This document shows, in pieces, positions 6,203-9,112 of a DNA stretch of 9,112 bases. Position 1 is the first letter of the stretch, and each line of letters opens with the position of its first letter. The stretch comes from Bacteroidales bacterium (GTDB lineage: Bacteria; Bacteroidota; Bacteroidia; Bacteroidales; DYOH01). The DNA lies in contig DAOVUO010000070.1 of the NCBI GenBank assembly GCA_030632545.1, positions 1 to 9,112 of the forward strand, in the 5' to 3' direction. The translations under genes and the position numbers were made by a program. A model generated the notes under the pieces. The model was not told where the DNA came from and did not search any database. It was given only the letters and a program-made list of their open reading frames with translations.

Positions 6203-6229
6203 TATTGTTTGTCTAAAGGTAATGTAAAA
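6203..6229. repeat. Direct repeat, copy 2, just upstream of the kinase start
   Basis: TATTGTTT, three extra bases (GTC), then TAAAGGTAATGTAAAA. In one minus-strand frame it reads FTLPLDKQ followed by Tyr-Leu-stop, which resembles the tail of a second histidine kinase. It begins 7 nt upstream of the kinase ATG. Confidence 0.65.
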
Positions 6230-6404
6230 AAATGAACATGAAAACTATATTGCGATTGAGTTTGGTATAGTTTAATTTGAGGAGTAGAATTGGCAGTAAA
6301 AGAGTGTAATGTAATTGTTACTAATTTTACTCAGCTTTTTTTAAATGAATAATTTGATAATTTCGTAGCTTAGTTACGGTGTTTTTTTGTAAATTGTTTC
6401 AAAA

Positions 6405-7184
6405 ATGAAATTATCTAAAAAAATGAAAATTGTTTTAATAATTATTCTAGCTTATTTTGCTGTAGTTATTATTGTATATTACTTTATGGATGGCTTTTAC
6501 TACAGTAGGACATTTGCTAGAGAACAAATGTATGGGCAAAGGCATGATAATGAGTTTGTATACGCCGGGAGAGATAAAGTATATAAGGGTATTTATGTAG
6601 GCGAAACATTGCTTAGTGGCAAAGCTTATTATTTATTGCAATTTCATGATATTTTAATAGGGGCGAATAGGTATGTAAATATTTATTATCCTTTAGATGA
6701 AGAGGACGATCGTCCGTCTGTTTTAGAATCAAACGAAATGCTTAATGGTAGTCCCGCATTTTTGATACTTAATCCTTACGGATATTATGATGATAACAAT
6801 GTGAGCTACGATAAAATATTTAAGAATGATGTGTTGAACAATCCAGTAGAATTTCTTGATACCATAAGTGAGGACATCACAAAAATGGATGATTCTCTTT
6901 TTGTTACTGCATTAACGCTTATGAGGCATGCTATGGAAGTAGAACTAATGTTGTGGACAAAGGATAGTAACTCAAACTATATTCCTAAAAAAAAACAGAT
7001 AGATATGTTTACAGGCTCTGAAAAGGAAAAATGTAATATTAATGTTGTGGAACGAATAGACCCATATAAAGGACTTAAGAAAATTGGCTTTGCTGTGGCT
7101 GATATATTAACTGGGTCAATTCAGGGTGCTATGATACTTTTGTATTTTGCCTTTGTATTTATTACTGGCGGACCTGCAAAGTAG
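6405..7184 (+). CDS. Protein of unknown function with a membrane segment at each end
   Basis: I do not recognise this 259-residue protein. Residues 8-27 form a strongly hydrophobic N-terminal segment after a lysine-rich start (MKLSKKMK), which is either an anchor or an uncleaved signal. Residues 229-254 form a second hydrophobic segment just before the end. The middle region, about 200 residues, is polar and rich in Tyr, Asp and Asn (ILNPYGYYDDNNVSYDK at 121-137), with a single Cys at 210, and probably faces one side of the membrane as a folded domain. The N-terminal lysines suggest the first helix starts in the cytoplasm and the central domain is outside, but this is inference. The start at 6405 follows an A-rich stretch; Met7 is an alternative. 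It is divergent from the kinase gene with a 208-nt gap and ends at a shared terminator. Confidence 0.75.
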   Translation: MKLSKKMKIVLIIILAYFAVVIIVYYFMDGFYYSRTFAREQMYGQRHDNEFVYAGRDKVYKGIYVGETLLSGKAYYLLQFHDILIGANRYVNIYYPLDEEDDRPSVLESNEMLNGSPAFLILNPYGYYDDNNVSYDKIFKNDVLNNPVEFLDTISEDITKMDDSLFVTALTLMRHAMEVELMLWTKDSNSNYIPKKKQIDMFTGSEKEKCNINVVERIDPYKGLKKIGFAVADILTGSIQGAMILLYFAFVFITGGPAK

Positions 7185-7197
7185 CAGATGTTTTCTC

Positions 7198-7235
7198 AAA
7201 AAAAAAAACGCCGAAAGAAATCTTCCGGCGTTTTT
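7198..7235. terminator. Bidirectional terminator between two convergent genes
   Basis: AAAAACGCCG (7204-7213) and CGGCGTTTTT (7226-7235) form a perfect 10-bp stem with a 12-nt loop. The plus strand ends in five T residues, and the minus strand has eleven T residues from the A run at 7198-7208. It therefore serves both the plus-strand gene ending at 7184 and the minus-strand gene ending at 7318. Confidence 0.88.
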
Positions 7236-7317
7236 GAACCTACACAGACTATATGTCTTATGCAAACGAAGAGCTGACTCTTAGCCTTCTAATCGTTTCT
7301 TTTTATTTAATTTTAAT

Positions 7318-8073
7318 CTATGCTAAAACATCAATCTCATCGTCCTTGGGTACATTTTCAGAAAACTCCAAATCTAGTTGTTCCCCAACATCCTCGTCGC
7401 TCGATGGTGCATTAGAACCCGATGGCTCTATAATATAATCGTTATACTTTTCGGGTGCATCGTACATAAAAGTAATTTTACCAAACATTGTGGCTGTTTG
7501 CAGATTTTCATATAAATCCTGTGCCAATAAATGTCGGATACGAGTAGATGTACTACGACTTGAGTACTGTGCTTTTGCAGTAAGAATAGACCAAAATGCA
7601 TTTTCGAGTAATTGATTGTAATTTTGCAAATACTCATCGGTAATTAATGCATGTTTTTTGAACGTTTTTTTGTTGTGTTCAATAAATTGCAATAGTATTT
7701 TTGCATTCGTAACCGTTTCGGTCAAACTTAATGCCGAAATACTAATCTTGTCAAAAACTAAAGTTTCTGCTCTTCCATCTGGCCATACGCTGCGAAAAAT
7801 TGCAATTATATGACGCATTTTAAGTTTAAGCTGTTCGTGCAGCTCATCACGCTTTGCTGTTTCGAGCACTGCGTCGCTTTTTTCAATTGCATCGGGGCTT
7901 GTTTCCCAAAATGCATTAAAACTTTTTTGTAGACTGGATAACATTCCTGAGTTATAACCAATTTCGCTTAGTTCCTCTAAGTCACGTTCTACAAATCCAA
8001 TCACTGTTTTCGATTTTACTAATAATCCGGAAAGTGATAATCCTGCTTCATTAAAATAACTGATCTTCTTCAT
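7318..8073 (-). CDS. Protein of unknown function, mostly helical, with an acidic tail
   Basis: I do not recognise a named domain. The reading frame is open from an ATG at 8142 (274 residues), but I prefer the ATG at 8073 (251 residues). It gives MKKISYFNEAG, follows an A-rich stretch typical of start sites here, and the 23 residues before it (MCTGKGQEDKTVNKY and on) look unlike a protein start. Either start, or one at 8097, fits the promoter upstream. The product has no signal peptide or membrane span. The body is predicted by eye to be helical, with a Lys/His/Arg-rich centre and KYNDYIIE near the end of the folded part. I dimly associate that last motif with uncharacterised Bacteroidota proteins. 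The last 30 or so residues are Ser/Asp/Glu-rich and probably disordered. It ends at a terminator shared with the convergent gene. Confidence 0.75.
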   Translation of the reverse strand: MKKISYFNEAGLSLSGLLVKSKTVIGFVERDLEELSEIGYNSGMLSSLQKSFNAFWETSPDAIEKSDAVLETAKRDELHEQLKLKMRHIIAIFRSVWPDGRAETLVFDKISISALSLTETVTNAKILLQFIEHNKKTFKKHALITDEYLQNYNQLLENAFWSILTAKAQYSSRSTSTRIRHLLAQDLYENLQTATMFGKITFMYDAPEKYNDYIIEPSGSNAPSSDEDVGEQLDLEFSENVPKDDEIDVLA

Positions 8074-8190
8074 GTTTTCAAATTTTAAATTAAACATATA
8101 TTTATTTACTGTCTTATCCTCTTGGCCTTTGCCTGTACACATTAATAGTTTTTAGTGTTTGGCCTAATCGCTTTCGATTTAAAGACAGTG

Positions 8191-8222
8191 CAAACATAGC
8201 GTGTGTTTTTGATTTGTGCAAA
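8191..8222 (-). promoter_or_regulatory. Bacteroidota-type promoter for the minus-strand unknown gene
   Basis: On the minus strand TATGTTTG (8198-8191) matches TAnnTTTG exactly, and TTTG (8222-8219) lies 20 nt upstream. Transcription would begin near 8184, leaving a leader of about 42 nt to the ATG at 8142 or about 110 nt to the preferred ATG at 8073. Confidence 0.75.
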
Positions 8223-8581
8223 TTTATTTTATTAAAAATCAATGATTTACTATTTTAAACGCTGTTTTTTATATTTGTAAACGTTTAATTTAATTGATTA
8301 AAATTTGATTTGATTATTTGATTTGCATTAAAATCAGCGTGTTACTGGCGTTTTGCTTTTGAATGTTTGTTGTAATATGTTAATGATTAGGATGAAATAA
8401 AAACAAACATGTTTTGCAGCAGGTTCGTCCTGTTTACAATTTTTCTATCTGCATTAATAAATGTTTACATAAGGCTTATATAATTGGTTTTAGCTTGTAA
8501 TATTTTACTTTTATTTTGATGCTTTAGTAAATTGATGATTGTGTATTTGCTTGATTGTATGTGTTTTAATCCTTGTGTTTA
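8223..8581. other. AT-rich non-coding stretch
   Basis: There is no convincing gene here. I see an inverted pair TTAAACG/CGTTTAA (8255-8261 and 8282-8288), TTTGATT runs near 8303-8323, the palindrome AAACATGTTT near 8405-8414, and a CAGG-ttcgt-CCTG hairpin just after it. A 24-codon hydrophobic reading frame at 8409-8483 is discussed as a weak finding. Nothing resembles a tRNA or a known small RNA. Confidence 0.4.
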
Positions 8582-8628
8582 GCTGTTAAAGAAACATTGT
8601 GTTTTTGTAAATGTTTCAACAATACAGC
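8582..8628. other. Nested hairpin in the non-coding region
   Basis: GAAACATT (8591-8598) and AATGTTTC (8610-8617) form a perfect 8-bp stem with an 11-nt loop. GCTGT (8582-8586) and ACAGC (8624-8628) pair outside it across short internal loops. It immediately precedes the 21-nt-period array. There is no T tract, so it is not an obvious terminator. Confidence 0.5.
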
Positions 8629-8649
8629 AATGTGTGGAGTGTAATCAAT

Positions 8650-8859
8650 GTCATGTACAAGATTAACTTTAGCGGATAGCGGCAAAAACTTATTAGGCTG
8701 AAAGTTTACATTCGCAAGCACAGCTATTGTAATATAATGTAAGCTAACAATTACATAATGCGCTGTAATTTGCTTATAATGTGGGCAATTTAGCTTCGCA
8801 TGTTGACGAAATACAACATAATGTGCTCACTTTACGAAATAGGGTAGGGAGTTTACAAA
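8650..8859. repeat. Degenerate tandem array with a 21-nt period
   Basis: ATAATG occurs at 8734, 8755, 8776 and 8818, spaced 21, 21 and 42 nt. The gap at 8797 is filled by a unit that keeps ATGT in the same phase (8800). In the same register, units starting at 8650, 8692, 8776, 8818 and 8839 carry TTTAC or a close variant at unit positions 14-18. About ten units fit this register, and weaker ones may extend to 8608 and 8901. All frames are broken by stop codons, so the array is non-coding now. It could be a worn iteron-like or protein-binding array, or an old tandem duplication. Confidence 0.55.
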
Positions 8860-8881
8860 TACTGCACTTACCCCATTTTGT
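8834..8881. other. Large imperfect hairpin at the end of the tandem array
   Basis: ACGAAAT and GGGTA (8834-8840 and 8842-8846) pair with TACCC and ATTTTGT (8869-8873 and 8875-8881), with an A/C mismatch between the two blocks and one G-T pair. An inner AGT/ACT pairing caps it. It is the most stable-looking fold in the right-hand non-coding region. No downstream T tract is present. Confidence 0.5.
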
Positions 8882-9026
8882 TAGGGTTTAGCATTGTAAC
8901 GCTTATTAAGTATGTTTTTAATTTGTTGTTTAAAAGAACAATGGTTTTCATTTATATCAGACCATAATATTTCGTAATCAAATAATTAATATGGTATTTG
9001 TTTATTAGTCCGTGCCTATAAAGTTT

Positions 9027-9034
9027 TAATTTTG
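9027..9034 (+). promoter_or_regulatory. Possible -7 element upstream of the gene at the right edge
   Basis: TAATTTTG fits TAnnTTTG exactly and lies 63 nt before the ATG at 9098. The nearest upstream TTTG is 26 nt away, longer than the usual 19-21, so the match is only suggestive. Confidence 0.3.
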
Positions 9035-9097
9035 ATTGTATATAATTAAAATCAACCATGTTATTTCTTTCAAATTCAATCTATGCAGGGCAAACGC

Positions 9098-9112
9098 ATG
9101 AAAAAAAATAAA
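9098..9112 (+). CDS. Probable start of a gene, cut by the window edge
   Basis: Only five codons are visible: ATG followed by Lys, Lys, Asn, Lys. An AGGG lies 7 nt upstream, a reasonable ribosome-binding distance, and a lysine-rich start often begins an exported or membrane protein. Nothing more can be said from this window. Confidence 0.4.

Noticed and set aside
6230..6404. A full second histidine kinase remnant upstream of the kinase gene
   Set aside because: Beyond the short FTLPL-like tail the minus-strand frame shows no G2 box or other kinase motif and hits a stop near 6331, so only the tail-like repeat is supported.
7253..7637. Short frames overlapping the minus-strand unknown gene (7253-7438 plus, 7428-7637 minus)
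   Set aside because: They overlap a longer frame that has its own promoter and terminator, and their products show no protein-like pattern.
8415..8435. T-arm-like GGTTCG segment suggesting a tRNA
   Set aside because: The CAGG/CCTG stem encloses only five bases, not the seven of a tRNA T loop, and no acceptor or anticodon arm can be drawn around it.
8640..8905. Possible integron attC site or CRISPR array
   Set aside because: The GTTAGGG near 8880 does not fit the attC core pattern GTTRRRY with a matching inverse box. The 21-nt units are contiguous, with no unique spacers of uniform length.

Overview
The window looks like chromosomal DNA of an AT-rich member of the Bacteroidota. Three things point there. 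The gene order rplM-rpsI-rpsB-tsf is one I associate with that phylum. Two intergenic regions carry the phylum-specific promoter form, a TTG/TTTG element near -33 and TAnnTTTG near -7. Start codons are preceded by A-rich stretches rather than strong Shine-Dalgarno sequences. I cannot name a genus.

Layout, left to right. Positions 1-587 (minus) hold a Uma2-family nuclease-like gene cut by the window edge. Positions 588-804 hold a perfect palindrome, two more hairpins and the terminator of tsf. Positions 805-3750 (minus) hold the translation operon rplM (L13), rpsI (S9), rpsB (S2) and tsf (EF-Ts), transcribed from a recognisable promoter at about 3803-3832. rplM and rpsI are nearly overlapping. 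rpsI-rpsB and rpsB-tsf are separated by structured spacers of 109 and 240 nt. The second spacer contains an inverted-repeat-bounded insertion-like element. Positions 3751-4165 hold the operon promoter, a second copy of a heptamer-based repeat in the opposite orientation, and a long inverted repeat. Positions 4166-6196 (minus) encode a 7TMR-DISM-type sensor histidine kinase with a lipoprotein-like leader. A short direct repeat matches its 3' end and recurs just upstream of its start. Positions 6405-7184 (plus) and 7318-8073/8142 (minus) are two convergent genes of unknown function sharing one bidirectional terminator. Positions 8143-9097 are about 950 nt with no convincing gene. They hold the promoter of the preceding minus-strand gene, several hairpins and a decayed tandem array with an exact 21-nt period. 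A plus-strand gene probably begins at 9098 and is cut by the right edge.

The operon makes two small-subunit proteins, one large-subunit protein and the EF-Tu nucleotide exchange factor, so it is housekeeping. The kinase has no response regulator beside it in this window. The two unknown genes show no domain I recognise. I did not find a convincing new multi-gene system. The most unusual content is the repeat material between genes: the 21-nt-period array, the inverted pair of 41-nt heptamer repeats flanking rplM-rpsI-rpsB, and the element inserted between rpsB and tsf.
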